From Flavobacterium hydatis (GTDB lineage Bacteria > Bacteroidota > Bacteroidia > Flavobacteriales > Flavobacteriaceae), in NCBI RefSeq assembly GCF_000737695.1, contig NZ_JPRM01000047.1, forward strand, positions 24,561 through 88,560: DNA of 64,000 bases, given 5' to 3'. The notes under the pieces were generated by a model that did not search any database, was not told the origin of the DNA, and was given only the letters and a program-made list of their open reading frames with translations. Made by a program: the position numbers and the translations under genes. Positions 32,757-43,400 of the stretch are shown here, one piece after another. How positions within the stretch are numbered: position 1 is the first letter of the stretch; the number at the start of each line of letters is the position of its first letter.

Positions 32757-34229
32757 ATGAAAACCTTAAAAATTTTAATTCTAGTGTTGCTAATTCAAGC
32801 CAATCTTTTTGGACAGCAACCGCCTAAAAGAGAAATGCGGGCAGCATGGATTTCTACTGTCGATAATATAGATTGGCCTTCAAAACCAGGTTTGTCAGAC
32901 AAAGCGATGAAAGCCGAAATGATAACAATTCTGGATAATTTACGATCGTATAATCTGAACACTGTAATTTTTCAAATTCGTCCTACAGCCGATGCTTATT
33001 ACAAATCTACAAAAGAGCCAGCATCACATTGGATAACAGGAACACAAGGCGTTGCTCCCGGTTTTGACCCATTACAACTAATGATTGATGAAGCTGGAAA
33101 AAGAGGAATGAGTGTGCATGTATGGCTAAATCCTTATCGAGTACAAAAAGATACAACCAAAGATGTACTTGCAAAAACACATTTATATTTTAAGAAACCA
33201 GAGCTATTCCTTACGTACGGAAAAACCAGATATTTTAATCCCGGTTACAAAGAAACCAGAGATTTTGTTGCTTCGGTAGTGGGCGAAATAGTTCGGAATT
33301 ATGATATTCAGGCAATACACATGGATGATTATTTTTATCCATATAGAATCGCTGGACAAGAATTTCCTGATGAGTTGGCATTTGCCAAAGAACCTCGACA
33401 GTTTAAGGACAAAGACGATTGGAGGAGAGACAATGTCGATTTAATAATCAAACAGATCAGAGATACCATAATTGCAAATAAACCAGAAGTCGAATTCGGA
33501 ATTTCACCTTTTGGCGTATGGCGAAATATTGCCAAAGATTCAGAAGGATCAAATACGACGGCAGGAGCTACAAACTATGATGATTTGTATGCCAATGTTT
33601 TAAAATGGCAAAAAGAAAACTGGATAGATTATGTAACGCCTCAAATATATTGGCACATTGGTTTTGACAGAGCAAATTTTGAAGTTTTGACAAAATGGTG
33701 GGCAAAACATAAATACGGGACAAATGTGTATGTAGGTCACGGAGTTTATAAGCTTTCAAAAACAGCAAAAGAGCCAGAGTGGAGAAGTCCGGATCAGATT
33801 GTGAAGCAAATAGAAATGGTTCGATCTCTGCCTTTACTAGATGGCTCCATGTATTTTACAGCAAACAATTTTCTAAAAAAAGGAGATACACTTAGAAAAC
33901 CCCTTATCGAAAAAGAATATAAATATATCGCATTAACACCCGAGGCAAACAGAATTACTAGGATAATACCACAACCACCAATAAACGCTACAATTGCTAA
34001 AAGTGGAGATAAAGGACTGCTTACCTGGAAGGCTGGATTGAACAATAAAAAATATGTGATTTATAGATTTGCCAAAGGAAAAATAACCGATTTCTCTAGC
34101 TCAGAGAATATTTACTACGTAACCACAGCTACAAAATTAGAAATACCAAATGCTAATTTTGATAAATACATTTATGCCATTACCGCTTTGAGTACCACAC
34201 AAACGGAAAGTATTCCAATACAATTTTAA
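32757..34229 (+). CDS. GHL10-family secreted glycoside hydrolase (YngK-like)
   Basis: A 490-residue exported protein (signal through NLFGQQ). The TIM-barrel GHL10 domain (~25-390) begins KREMRAAWISTVDNIDWPS and contains VIFQIRPTADAYY, VWLNPYRV, IHMDDYFYPY and PQIYWHIGFDRANFE. The C-terminal ~90 residues resemble a fibronectin-like domain (GLLTWKAGLNNKKYVIYRF). Family members are glycosidases of mostly unproven specificity. Some are linked to peptidoglycan or glycosaminoglycan breakdown. It is 22 bp from the GH20 gene and surely cotranscribed with it. Confidence 0.9.
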   Translation: MKTLKILILVLLIQANLFGQQPPKREMRAAWISTVDNIDWPSKPGLSDKAMKAEMITILDNLRSYNLNTVIFQIRPTADAYYKSTKEPASHWITGTQGVAPGFDPLQLMIDEAGKRGMSVHVWLNPYRVQKDTTKDVLAKTHLYFKKPELFLTYGKTRYFNPGYKETRDFVASVVGEIVRNYDIQAIHMDDYFYPYRIAGQEFPDELAFAKEPRQFKDKDDWRRDNVDLIIKQIRDTIIANKPEVEFGISPFGVWRNIAKDSEGSNTTAGATNYDDLYANVLKWQKENWIDYVTPQIYWHIGFDRANFEVLTKWWAKHKYGTNVYVGHGVYKLSKTAKEPEWRSPDQIVKQIEMVRSLPLLDGSMYFTANNFLKKGDTLRKPLIEKEYKYIALTPEANRITRIIPQPPINATIAKSGDKGLLTWKAGLNNKKYVIYRFAKGKITDFSSSENIYYVTTATKLEIPNANFDKYIYAITALSTTQTESIPIQF

Positions 34230-34250
34230 CAAAACCAAAAACCAGAAAAG

Positions 34251-36755
34251 ATGAAAAAAAGTATGCTACTAATCGCAGTTTTCCTGAGTTCACTGAATGT
34301 ATTACAGGCTCAGAAACTCGATATAATTCCGCAGCCAGTAAAAATAGAACAGAAAGAAGGAACATTTATAATTCCTTCATCGGTACAAATTGTGGTAGAC
34401 AAAAAGTTGCAAAAAAGTGCCGATTATATAGGAAGTGATTTTTTTGCAACCACAGGAATTAAACCAATTGTTTCTATTGGAAAAAGTAATAAAAAAGACG
34501 GAATATCATTTTTAGTAGATGAAAAATTAAATCTTCCTAATGATGGTTATGAATTGAGCGTAACCAAAAAAGGAGTTCATATAAAAGGAAAATCTTCAAA
34601 CGGAGTTCTAAACGGGCTTCAAACCTTATTACAAATTTGCTCAGCCAAAGAAGTAAAAAAAGGAACAATACCATTTGTAAAAATAGAAGATTACCCTCGT
34701 TTTGAATGGCGCGGAATGATGCTTGATTGTTCAAGACAGTTTTTTGATAAGCAAACGGTTAAGAATTATATCGACTGGTTGGCAGCACATAAAATGAATA
34801 TTTTTCATTGGCATCTTACCGATGATAACGGTTGGAGAGCCGAGATTAAATCAATGCCAGATTTAACCCTAAAAGGAGCTTGGAGAGGGCCAGGAGAAGT
34901 ATTATTACCATCCTATGGTTCAGGAAACAAACGTTATGGCGGTTATTATACCCAAGCCGATATGAAAGAAGTTGTGGCTTATGCAGCAGCTCGTGGAATC
35001 TCAATCATGCCAGAAATCGAAATTCCGGGACACTCACGTGCAGTAACGGCAGCATATCCAGAAATAGGATGTGTTACAACTCAGGAAACAAAAAGTGTAC
35101 AGGGAGAAGTAAAAAATGTATGGTGTGTAGGACGTGAAGAAAACTATCAAATTCTAGATTCTATAATTAGAGAAGTTTCAGAAATGTTTCCTTTTGAATA
35201 TATACATATTGCAGGAGATGAGGTAAACAGAGCCAATTGGGAGCATTGCCCAAAATGCCAGGCTTTGATGGCGAAAGAAGGATTTACAGATAGTTTTCAG
35301 CTTCAGAATTATTTCCTTAGAAGAGTTCAAACCATTGTCGATAAATATCATAAAAAAACAAATGGCTGGAATGAAATTTTAAAAGGCGGAGAAATAAATC
35401 CAAATACTTTAATTAGTGCTTGGCAAGGAATTAGCTACGGAATCGAATCGGCTAAAAGAGGTTATGAAACCATTATGATGCCGGGACAATATACTTATTT
35501 TGATATGGCACAGTCAGAAAATGAGCGAGGTCATCGTTGGGCAGCAATTACCGATACAAAAAGAGCCTATTCATTTGAGCCAATTCCAGATAACGATTTA
35601 ACTCCCGAACAACAAAAACTGATAATAGGAGTTCAAGGAGCTTTGTGGAGCGAATATCTAGATCGCCCAACAAGATTTGTAGAATACCAAAGTTACCCAA
35701 GAATTAGTGCTTTATCAGAAATTGGATGGTCTAAAAAAGAAGATAAAAACTGGGATAATTTTTACGGAAGATTAACCAATAGTCATTTACAACGTTTGAC
35801 TAATATGGGAATTGCTTTTAGAGATTTTCCCCCAACAGCAATTTATAAAAGTGGAACCATTACTGTAACACCACCTTATGAAGGAGCGGTTGTGCGTTAT
35901 GATGCGCAAGGAAATGAACCAACAAGACAATCGCCTTTGTACACAGGACCAATTCAGACAAAGAATTATGAGCAATATTTATTCCGTACTTTCTTTAATG
36001 AAGATTCTGCAAGTCCTGCGGTAAAAGTAGAGAAGTTACCAGTTGCAAATTGGAATACATCAAAGGTTGAAACGTTAAACATTTCAGAGAATATTTCGGA
36101 GCATGTTGATAAAAGAGGAATTTGGTATCTAACATTTAATCCAACTACAGATGAGTCTATTAGCGGGGTAATTAAAGCTGTTTCGCTTTATGAAAATGAT
36201 AAACTAATCCAAACTTATGCAGAAGAAAAAACGTTGAAATCAAAACCTCGTTTGCGATTTGTGATTGATAATTACAATGAAAAAAACACCTATCGTTTAG
36301 ATTTTACTGTAGAAAATAAAGAAGCTACAGCATCTTCGGCTAAGGTAAATTTCAATTGTTCACCTTATATGGAACCAGAGGTAAAAGTGACCTCATCGAT
36401 GGCTGAAAATCCTAAATTTCCAATTTCAAGATTAGAAGATTATAATATAGAGACTTATTTACGCACCGATGTTCCTTGTGTAAGTGGCGACTGGATTTTA
36501 TACACATTTACCAATCCTGTTACTTCTTCAAAAATTGATGTATTAACAGGGATTCCACATCACCCAAGATTCATTGTAAATGATGGTTATGTTGAATACT
36601 CATATAATGGAACTGATTTTGAAAAAGGAGATATTTTTGATTACGGAAATGCTTCCATCTACCCAAAGAAACCTGTAAAAGCAGTTAGAATAATGATTAC
36701 AGGAACAAACAACGAACCTCTTATGGCAGGTCAGGACTTGCGAGTAAATCCATAA
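34251..36755 (+). CDS. GH20 beta-N-acetylhexosaminidase, exported
   Basis: An 834-residue secreted enzyme. After the signal peptide (through LQAQ), residues ~20-150 are the GH20b N-terminal domain. Residues ~150-500 are the catalytic barrel with HWHLTDDNGWR, MPEIEIPGH and HIAGD323E324VNR, the Asp-Glu pair of substrate-assisted catalysis. The C-terminal ~300 residues hold a chitobiase-like beta domain and a discoidin-type module. It releases terminal GlcNAc (or GalNAc) from oligosaccharides outside the cytoplasm. It is only 6 bp from the following serine hydrolase gene. Confidence 0.94.
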   Translation: MKKSMLLIAVFLSSLNVLQAQKLDIIPQPVKIEQKEGTFIIPSSVQIVVDKKLQKSADYIGSDFFATTGIKPIVSIGKSNKKDGISFLVDEKLNLPNDGYELSVTKKGVHIKGKSSNGVLNGLQTLLQICSAKEVKKGTIPFVKIEDYPRFEWRGMMLDCSRQFFDKQTVKNYIDWLAAHKMNIFHWHLTDDNGWRAEIKSMPDLTLKGAWRGPGEVLLPSYGSGNKRYGGYYTQADMKEVVAYAAARGISIMPEIEIPGHSRAVTAAYPEIGCVTTQETKSVQGEVKNVWCVGREENYQILDSIIREVSEMFPFEYIHIAGDEVNRANWEHCPKCQALMAKEGFTDSFQLQNYFLRRVQTIVDKYHKKTNGWNEILKGGEINPNTLISAWQGISYGIESAKRGYETIMMPGQYTYFDMAQSENERGHRWAAITDTKRAYSFEPIPDNDLTPEQQKLIIGVQGALWSEYLDRPTRFVEYQSYPRISALSEIGWSKKEDKNWDNFYGRLTNSHLQRLTNMGIAFRDFPPTAIYKSGTITVTPPYEGAVVRYDAQGNEPTRQSPLYTGPIQTKNYEQYLFRTFFNEDSASPAVKVEKLPVANWNTSKVETLNISENISEHVDKRGIWYLTFNPTTDESISGVIKAVSLYENDKLIQTYAEEKTLKSKPRLRFVIDNYNEKNTYRLDFTVENKEATASSAKVNFNCSPYMEPEVKVTSSMAENPKFPISRLEDYNIETYLRTDVPCVSGDWILYTFTNPVTSSKIDVLTGIPHHPRFIVNDGYVEYSYNGTDFEKGDIFDYGNASIYPKKPVKAVRIMITGTNNEPLMAGQDLRVNP

Positions 36756-36761
36756 AAGAAC

Positions 36762-38066
36762 ATGAAGAAAATAGGAGTTAAAATCGTACTTGTTTTTTTG
36801 ATACTTCTAGAGATTAGTTGCCATTCTCTAAAAAGTCCAAAAAAGTCTTTTGATACAAATCAAAATCAAGTTTACATCGATTCGATGATGAATAATGCGC
36901 TCGAAAAAGGGTTCTTTCCCGGAGCACAAATTATTGTAGGTAGCAAAGACTCTGTTTTCATTTTGAAGAATTATGGGTATCACGATTATTCAAAAAAAGA
37001 GTTAGTAAAAACAGACGACGTGTACGATTTAGCTTCTATGTCTAAAGTTTTAGGAGCAACTGTCGTTGCCATGCGTTTGGTGGGAGAAAACAGATTAAAA
37101 TTAGATGATAAATTGGGAGATGTAGTTCCTATGTATAAAAACACAGCAATTGCCGATTTAACTTTTTTTGAGTTACTCACACATACTTCGGGACTAACGC
37201 CGAGTATTACTTTTTATCAAAGCTTGTTATCTACACCAGATGGATCACCTTTATTAAGCAAAGAAAAGTCGGAGAATTATCCTGATTTGTTTGATAATAT
37301 GTATGTAAATAAAAACATTTTTTATGATTCTAAGTACCTTTCATTTGAGCCAAAAGCTAATTATGTACAAGTTTATAAAAACATGTGGGTAAATCCCGAA
37401 TTTTATAATACAATATATGAGAGAATAGCTGTAGCCAATATCAATCCTCGAGGGAAGTATTTGTACAGTGATTTAAACCTGATACTGGTACAACAAATGA
37501 TGGAGACAAATACAGGCAAAAAATTGGATGAACTAGCAAATAAAATTTATGCAGAATTAGGGATTTCAAAAATTGGCTATAATCCTTTAAAATGGACTTC
37601 GGAACAAAATGTGATACCGACTGAAATTGATAATTTTTTCAGAAAAGATACCATTAAAGGATATGTTCACGATGAAGCTGCGGCTATTTTAGGCGGAGTT
37701 TCAGGAAACGCAGGTTTGTTTGCCAATGCACAATCTATCTCGGTAATTTGCCAAATGTTGCTTAACAATGGGAAATATCAGGGAAAACAAATTCTAAAAG
37801 CAAAAGTGGTTACAACATTTACAAATTCACCTTTAGCGAAAGAAGGAATTTATCGCGGACTTGGTTTTGATAAACGAAAACCCGATGCTTTTTATAAAGA
37901 AAATGATTTTGGACATACAGGTTTTACAGGAACGTTTTTCTTTTTGAATCGGGATAATGATAGGTTCTTGATTATTCTTACCAATCGTGTAAATCCAACA
38001 AGAACGAATCGATTAATGTACAAAGATGACTTTTGCCCGAAGATTTGGAAACAAATAAATAATTAA
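36762..38066 (+). CDS. AmiE-like/beta-lactamase-family serine hydrolase, lipoprotein
   Basis: A 434-residue lipoprotein (lipobox LEISC20). The class-C-type serine hydrolase fold has S92-M-S-K95, YLYSDLNLI (Tyr motif) and GHTGFTGTF (HTG). It closely resembles the C-terminal ~400 residues of the NagZ fusion at 10887 (both have YDxAS-S-K, PTEIDNFFR/PTEIDNYFR, GYVHDxAA and RGLGFDKR). In B. subtilis and E. coli, beta-lactamase-fold proteins of this kind (AmiE, YfeW) sit in MurNAc loci. AmiE is an N-acetylmuramoyl-L-alanine amidase, which is the suggested role here. Some other peptidase or esterase activity cannot be excluded. Confidence 0.86.
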   Translation: MKKIGVKIVLVFLILLEISCHSLKSPKKSFDTNQNQVYIDSMMNNALEKGFFPGAQIIVGSKDSVFILKNYGYHDYSKKELVKTDDVYDLASMSKVLGATVVAMRLVGENRLKLDDKLGDVVPMYKNTAIADLTFFELLTHTSGLTPSITFYQSLLSTPDGSPLLSKEKSENYPDLFDNMYVNKNIFYDSKYLSFEPKANYVQVYKNMWVNPEFYNTIYERIAVANINPRGKYLYSDLNLILVQQMMETNTGKKLDELANKIYAELGISKIGYNPLKWTSEQNVIPTEIDNFFRKDTIKGYVHDEAAAILGGVSGNAGLFANAQSISVICQMLLNNGKYQGKQILKAKVVTTFTNSPLAKEGIYRGLGFDKRKPDAFYKENDFGHTGFTGTFFFLNRDNDRFLIILTNRVNPTRTNRLMYKDDFCPKIWKQINN

Positions 38067-38385
38067 AAAAAGGTGCCACTAATTACACAAATTTTCACTA
38101 ATTGGTTTGTATGAAAAAAAGTTGTAGGCTTAAAGCTTTGTGGACTTTGCGTAAAACTTTGCATCCTTTACGGTTAAATTTTCTGCCACAGATTAAAAGG
38201 ATTTTTTTTCACGCAGATTCAGCGGATTTAAGCAAATCAGCACAGATTAAAAATTTAAATTAAATCTGCTTAAATCTGTAAAATCTGTGTGAAACAATTT
38301 GTACAATTTATCATAATGTAAATCTCCTAAATCTGCGAGAAACAAAAATTAGCGAAAAAAACTTGTCATAAAAAAATAAACTCAT
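38067..38385. repeat. Intergenic repeat region ('cagattaaaaggatt / aaatctgcttaaatctg' type)
   Basis: A 319-bp spacer composed largely of short words that recur elsewhere in the window: 'gccactaattacac' near 38085, 'ctttgcggt'-like near 38155, 'ccacagattaaaaggatt' at about 38186, and 'tcacgcagattcagcggatttaagc' near 38209 followed by its approximate inverse. The last resembles 61170-61300. No gene seen. Confidence 0.5.
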
Positions 38386-39528
38386 ATGAAAAAACTAACC
38401 ATAATATGCATACTAATTACAACAGTATCTTTTGCGCAAAAAATAAAAACAGGTGCAGAAAACTATACCGAATACCTGCCTTTACTAAAGGGAAAAACTA
38501 TCGGTATTGTAACCAACCAAACAGGAATCATTGACAATAAAACCCATCTCGTTGATTTTCTGGTAGAGAAGAAAGTAAAGATAAAAACCATATTTGCCCC
38601 AGAGCATGGCTTTAGAGGTACTGCCGATGCAGGCGAACACGTATCAGATGAAATCGATTCAAAAACAGGCTTGTCGATTGCTTCCCTTTACGGGAAAAAT
38701 AACAAACCAAGTCCAGAGCAATTAAAAGGAATTGATGTCATGGTTTTTGATTTGCAAGACGTAGGAACACGATTATATACGTATGTTTCTACAATGCACA
38801 GAATAATGGAAGCATGCGCAGAGAATAATATTCCGTTGATAGTAATGGATCGCCCGAATCCGAATATTGGTATTGTAGATGGGCCTGTTTTGGATATTGC
38901 TTTTCAAAGCGGAATAGGAATGCACAGAACTCCTTTGCTTCACGGAATGACGCTAGGCGAAGAAGCTAAGATGATTAATGGAGAGAAATGGCTAAAAGAC
39001 GGGATTCAGTGTAAACTGACAGTGATTCCGTGTTTAAATTATGACAGAAGCATGAGTTATAGTTTGCCTGTAAGACCTTCTCCAAACTTGCCTAACGACC
39101 AATCGATTAATTTATATGTTAGTTTGTGTCTTTTTGAAGGTACAAATGTAAGTATGGGACGTGGAACCGAAAAACAATTCCAGATTTATGGTTCTCCATA
39201 TTTACCGAAAAGCGATTTTGCATTTACACCCAAACCAAATTTTGGAGATAAAGACCCTTTATATAATGGAGTAGAATGTAATGGAGAGGATTTGTCGGCA
39301 ATTCCGAGAATTAACAAACTAGAAATTAAATGGCTTATAAAAGCATACCAAACAACGGCTGATAAATCTAAGTTTTTCGACAAAAGAAAATTTTCTATAC
39401 GAGCAGGAAATGAAAAACTACAACAACAAATAGAGGCAGGAACCTCAGAAGAAGAAATAAGAAATAGTTGGAAAGAAGGTTTACGAGACTTCAAAAAAAT
39501 GAGAGCGCAATATCTGATTTACAAATAA
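38386..39528 (+). CDS. Exo-beta-N-acetylmuramidase NamZ (GH171, DUF1343), copy 2
   Basis: A 380-residue exported protein (short signal peptide through TVSFAQ). It carries the same blocks as copy 1: KTGAENYTEYLPLLKG, GIVTNQTG, APEHGFRGTADAGEHV, FDLQDVGTRLYTY, MDRPNPN and GTNVSMGRGTEKQFQIYGSP. The two are clearly paralogues and could be used under different conditions or on different ends of the substrate. It is the last gene of the rightward arm and ends 23 bp before a strong terminator. Confidence 0.92.
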   Translation: MKKLTIICILITTVSFAQKIKTGAENYTEYLPLLKGKTIGIVTNQTGIIDNKTHLVDFLVEKKVKIKTIFAPEHGFRGTADAGEHVSDEIDSKTGLSIASLYGKNNKPSPEQLKGIDVMVFDLQDVGTRLYTYVSTMHRIMEACAENNIPLIVMDRPNPNIGIVDGPVLDIAFQSGIGMHRTPLLHGMTLGEEAKMINGEKWLKDGIQCKLTVIPCLNYDRSMSYSLPVRPSPNLPNDQSINLYVSLCLFEGTNVSMGRGTEKQFQIYGSPYLPKSDFAFTPKPNFGDKDPLYNGVECNGEDLSAIPRINKLEIKWLIKAYQTTADKSKFFDKRKFSIRAGNEKLQQQIEAGTSEEEIRNSWKEGLRDFKKMRAQYLIYK

Positions 39529-39550
39529 GAATAATAAATAGACAGACTTA

Positions 39551-39588
39551 GCCCTAACAGGATTTAAAAACTTGTTAGGGCTTTTTTT
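39551..39588 (+). terminator. Rho-independent terminator after namZ copy 2
   Basis: GCCCTAACA and TGTTAGGGC form a perfect 9-bp stem with a 12-nt loop, followed by a run of seven T. It closes the rightward arm of the cell-wall locus. Confidence 0.85.
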
Positions 39589-40412
39589 GTGAAAAGTAAG
39601 TAATGCAGAAAGGGAACGCTGATGAAGCGGATTCGCTGAAAAAAACGGATTTAATAATGTTAAATAAAAAAATCCGTGATTAATCCGTGCCTTTACGGAG
39701 TAAATCCGTTTTATCAGCGTTCCTTTTTATGCGCAATCCAATCCTTTGCATCTTTGCCTCTCTGCACCTTTGTACCTTCTTCAAACAATTTTGTCACCCC
39801 GAGGCACGAGGGGTCTCCGCGAGTAGCTCCACAATCTAATACTACATTATGTTAGTTTCTTGCGGAGATCCTTCCTTCGTTAGGAAGACAAGATTATGGT
39901 TGTTTTACGCGTAATCTAAGTCTTTTCATTTTTGTGTCTTCTTCAAAAAAATCCGTGATTAATCCGTGTCTTTACGGAGTAAATCCGTTTTATCCGCGTT
40001 CCCCTTTTGCGTAAACCAATCCTTTGCACCTTTGTACCTTCTTCAAACAATCTTGCGATACAATCCACACCTTTACCTCAACAATAAAAAACTTGTTTTA
40101 TTGTAACAAAATGATATTTGTAACTTATTGATATATAATGTGTTAAATACTTGGCAAGAATGATACTTTATCTGTTGTACTACATTATAATATGTGTTAT
40201 TATTTAATTATTCGCAGTATTTTTTGGTTAAATTTACGTTTCTAATTTTTAAATACCTGTAATTCAATTACTTAGTAATTTAGTGTTCCTTAAAAAAGAA
40301 ATACTGTTTATGTTGTTTTAATCAGATAAGATTTCTTTTTAATACTCCCAGTTATAAATACCCCTTACCCCAAATAATTAACTGATTTTTTTCATTATTA
40401 AAACCTACTATT
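39589..40412. repeat. Repeat-dense spacer with a duplicated 'aatccgtgattaatccgtg' block
   Basis: The block running AATCCGTGATTAATCCGTG ... ACGGAGTAAATCCGTTTTATC ... GCGTTCC occurs at about 39667-39722 and again, nearly identical, at about 39947-40002. Between them lies a different unit (CACCCCGAGG ... GCGGAGATCCTTCCTTCG, ~39793-39885). Both are followed by 'cctttgca...cctttgtaccttcttcaaacaat'. The last ~330 bp before the adhesin gene are unique AT-rich DNA, probably its promoter region, though no perfect TAnnTTTG box was found. Confidence 0.6.
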
Positions 40413-43400
40413 ATGAAATTAAAATTATTTTTATTACTCGTCTTTATTAGTTCTTATTCGTGGTCCCAGGCGGGATCAACGAAAACGTACACCAATAATG
40501 GGACATTTCCCGTCCCCGCTGGTGTAACTAGTGTCATTGTTCAGGCATGGGGCGGTGGCGGATCTGGCGGCGGAGCCAGTGGCGCCCCATTGCTTTTAGG
40601 AAGAGGTGCTGCTGGTGGAGGTGGAGGCGCTTATGCAAGTGCTCCAATTTTAGTGACTCCAGGAGCAACTCTAAATGTAGTAGTCGCTAGTCAAATCGCA
40701 GGTACTTCAGGAGCAGGAGCTTCAGGAGGAAATTCTACTATTACAGGTTTTGAATCGACTATTTTAGCCGCAGGAGGTTCAGGAGGAAGCGCCAATAATA
40801 CAGGAGGTTCACCTCTAGGAGGAATTGGAGGGACAATTGCAGCTTCTGCAGGTTCTAGTAAGTTTGCAGGTACAAACGGAGGTAATGGTAACTCATGGAA
40901 CCTTTTAGGGTTATTACTTTCGTCTGGCGCTGGTGGTGCAGGAGCAGGTTCTGGTGGTGCCGGAGGTACGGCAGTTTCGGGTTTGCTTTTAAGTAACGCA
41001 CCTGGTAATGCAGGATCTCCTCCCGGAGGTGGAGGTAGTGGAGCTATAAACTCAGCATTAGTTGGCCCACAAATTGGGGGTGCTGGTGCAGCTGGAAGGA
41101 TAATTATTTCTTATTCTTGTCCTAATTATAGTGTTACATCTGCCACAGCTACAAGTATTTGTGCTTCTAGTGGTACAACATCTACAATAACTTTAACAGG
41201 TAGTGCTGCCTCATTACCTATTGGTAATTATGTGGTTACTTATAACAGGAGCAGTCCTAATGGTACAGCATTAACGGCAAATCTAACGGTTAGTACTGCA
41301 GGTACAGGAACTTTTACAGCAGTAGGATTAACCACAGCAGGATCAAGCACGATAACCATTACAAAACTTGAATCAAACACCTGTTCTTCTGTTATTACAG
41401 CTAATAATACAGCTACAGTACAAGTGTCGCCAGCATCAGTAGGCGGAACAGTAAATGGGGGGACTACAATATGTACAGGAAGTGCAAGCGGATTATTAAC
41501 TTTATCTGGTCATACAGGATCAGTTGTTAAATGGCAATCTGCTGTAAGTCCGTTTTCGACATGGACAGATATTGCTAATACAACTTCGACTTATACTTCG
41601 GGAGTATTAACAGAAACAACACAGTTTAGAGCTGTAGTTGGAAATGGATCTTGTGCTACTGCAAATTCTGCAGCTACAACTGTCACCGTAAATTCATTAC
41701 CAACTTTAACACTTCAGTCACCAAACAAATCAGTTTGTGGGGATGGGAAGGAGATTAGTCAATCTTCATCTTATAGTGTTACAGGTTCTCCAGTATCATA
41801 TAGTGTTGTCTGGAATCCATCTCCACCAAATAATTTTCCAGCTATTATCGATACAGCATTATCTGATAGCTTTATTTCTTTTATAGTTCCTGCGGGAGCA
41901 GTTGCAGGAACATATACTGGTACAGTAACGGTAAAAGATGCAATAGGCTGTGTAAGTTTAGGTGTGCCTATTACTGTAATTGTAGACCCACCTCTTTCAA
42001 TCACTACTACAGGGGTAGTTGCTTCGGTTTGTACAAGTAATATTGAACAGAATACAACATTAGCGTATTCTGCAGCCATTGCTAATCCTATAGGTTATTA
42101 CATTAATTGGGATGACACCGCAAATGCAGCTTTATTAAAAGATCAATTTAGTACTCGGTTTGCTTTTGATCCTAATGGAGGTGTTGTAAATAATATTGTT
42201 GTATCTCCAGATGCTCAATCAGGAACTTACTCAGGAGTAATGACGATTTATAATACTTTTTGTTTTGTACTTCAGCCTATATCTATAACAATACTGCCAG
42301 CATCAGTAGGCGGAACAGTAAATGGGGGGACTACAATATGTACTGGAAGTGCAAGCGGATTATTAACTTTATCTGGTCATACAGGATTAGTTGTTAAATG
42401 GCAATCTGCTGTAAGTCCGTTTACTACATGGACAGATATTGCTAATACAACTTCGACTTATTCTTCGGGAGTATTAACAGAAACAACACAGTTTAGAGCT
42501 GTAGTTGGAAATGGATCTTGTGCTACTGCAAATTCTGCGGCTACAACTGTCACCGTAAATCCATTACCAACTATAACAACATCACTTTTGACAGGAAGCT
42601 TTTGTTCAGAAGTTAATGAAACCTATAGAGGGTTACTTTATAGAGCAACAACTGGATCTCCAGTAACATATAGTATTGTTTGGGATTCTTCTCCGGCTAA
42701 TAGTTTTGCAGACGTTATCGATGCAACTTTGCCAGCGAACGAAATTACGATTGTAGTTCCTGGCGGAACAGTTACAGGAACTTATTCTGGTACATTGACA
42801 GTAAAAAACGCAGATGGTTGTATAAGTATTGGTAACCAATTTTTTATAGGCGTTGAAGAGACTCCTACAATTGCAACAACAGGAGCAATTACTTCGGTTA
42901 ACGCAAGTACAAGTAGTCAAAATGCAAGTTTACCTTATACAGCGACTACATCTAATCCCGTAAACTATTCTATAGAGTGGGATGCGGCGGCAAATGCGGC
43001 TTTATTAACAAATCAAGCGGATACTCCCTTTACTTTTGCGTCAGGTGGAGGCGTTATAAATACGATCGTAATACCTGCTAATGTTCCAGCAGGAACTTAT
43101 AATGGTATATTATATATAGATAATGATGCTTGCTTTGCTTCTCAATCTATATCTATAACGGTAAATGCTTTGCCAACTATAACATTAGCCACTTCGGCAA
43201 CTAGTGTTTGTTCAAGCGTTAATGCGCAAAGTACAACCTTAAGTTATAGTGCAACTACAGAAAGCCCAACAACCTATAGTATTGTTTGGGATGCATCTCC
43301 TACAAATAGTTTTGTAGCAGTTACCGATGCTAATTTACCAACTAGCCCGATTGCGATTGCTATTCCAGCAGGTACTATACCAGGTACTTATACAGGAACA

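Noticed and set aside
8136..39528. Reading the locus as a chitin utilisation locus
   Set aside because: GH20, NagB and NagX would fit chitin, but there is no GH18 or GH19 chitinase, while MurQ, two NamZ and an AnmK-like kinase point to MurNAc.
39589..40080. CRISPR array or tandem repeat locus
   Set aside because: There are repeated units but only two imperfect copies of the main block, with different lengths between them and no regular spacers or cas genes.
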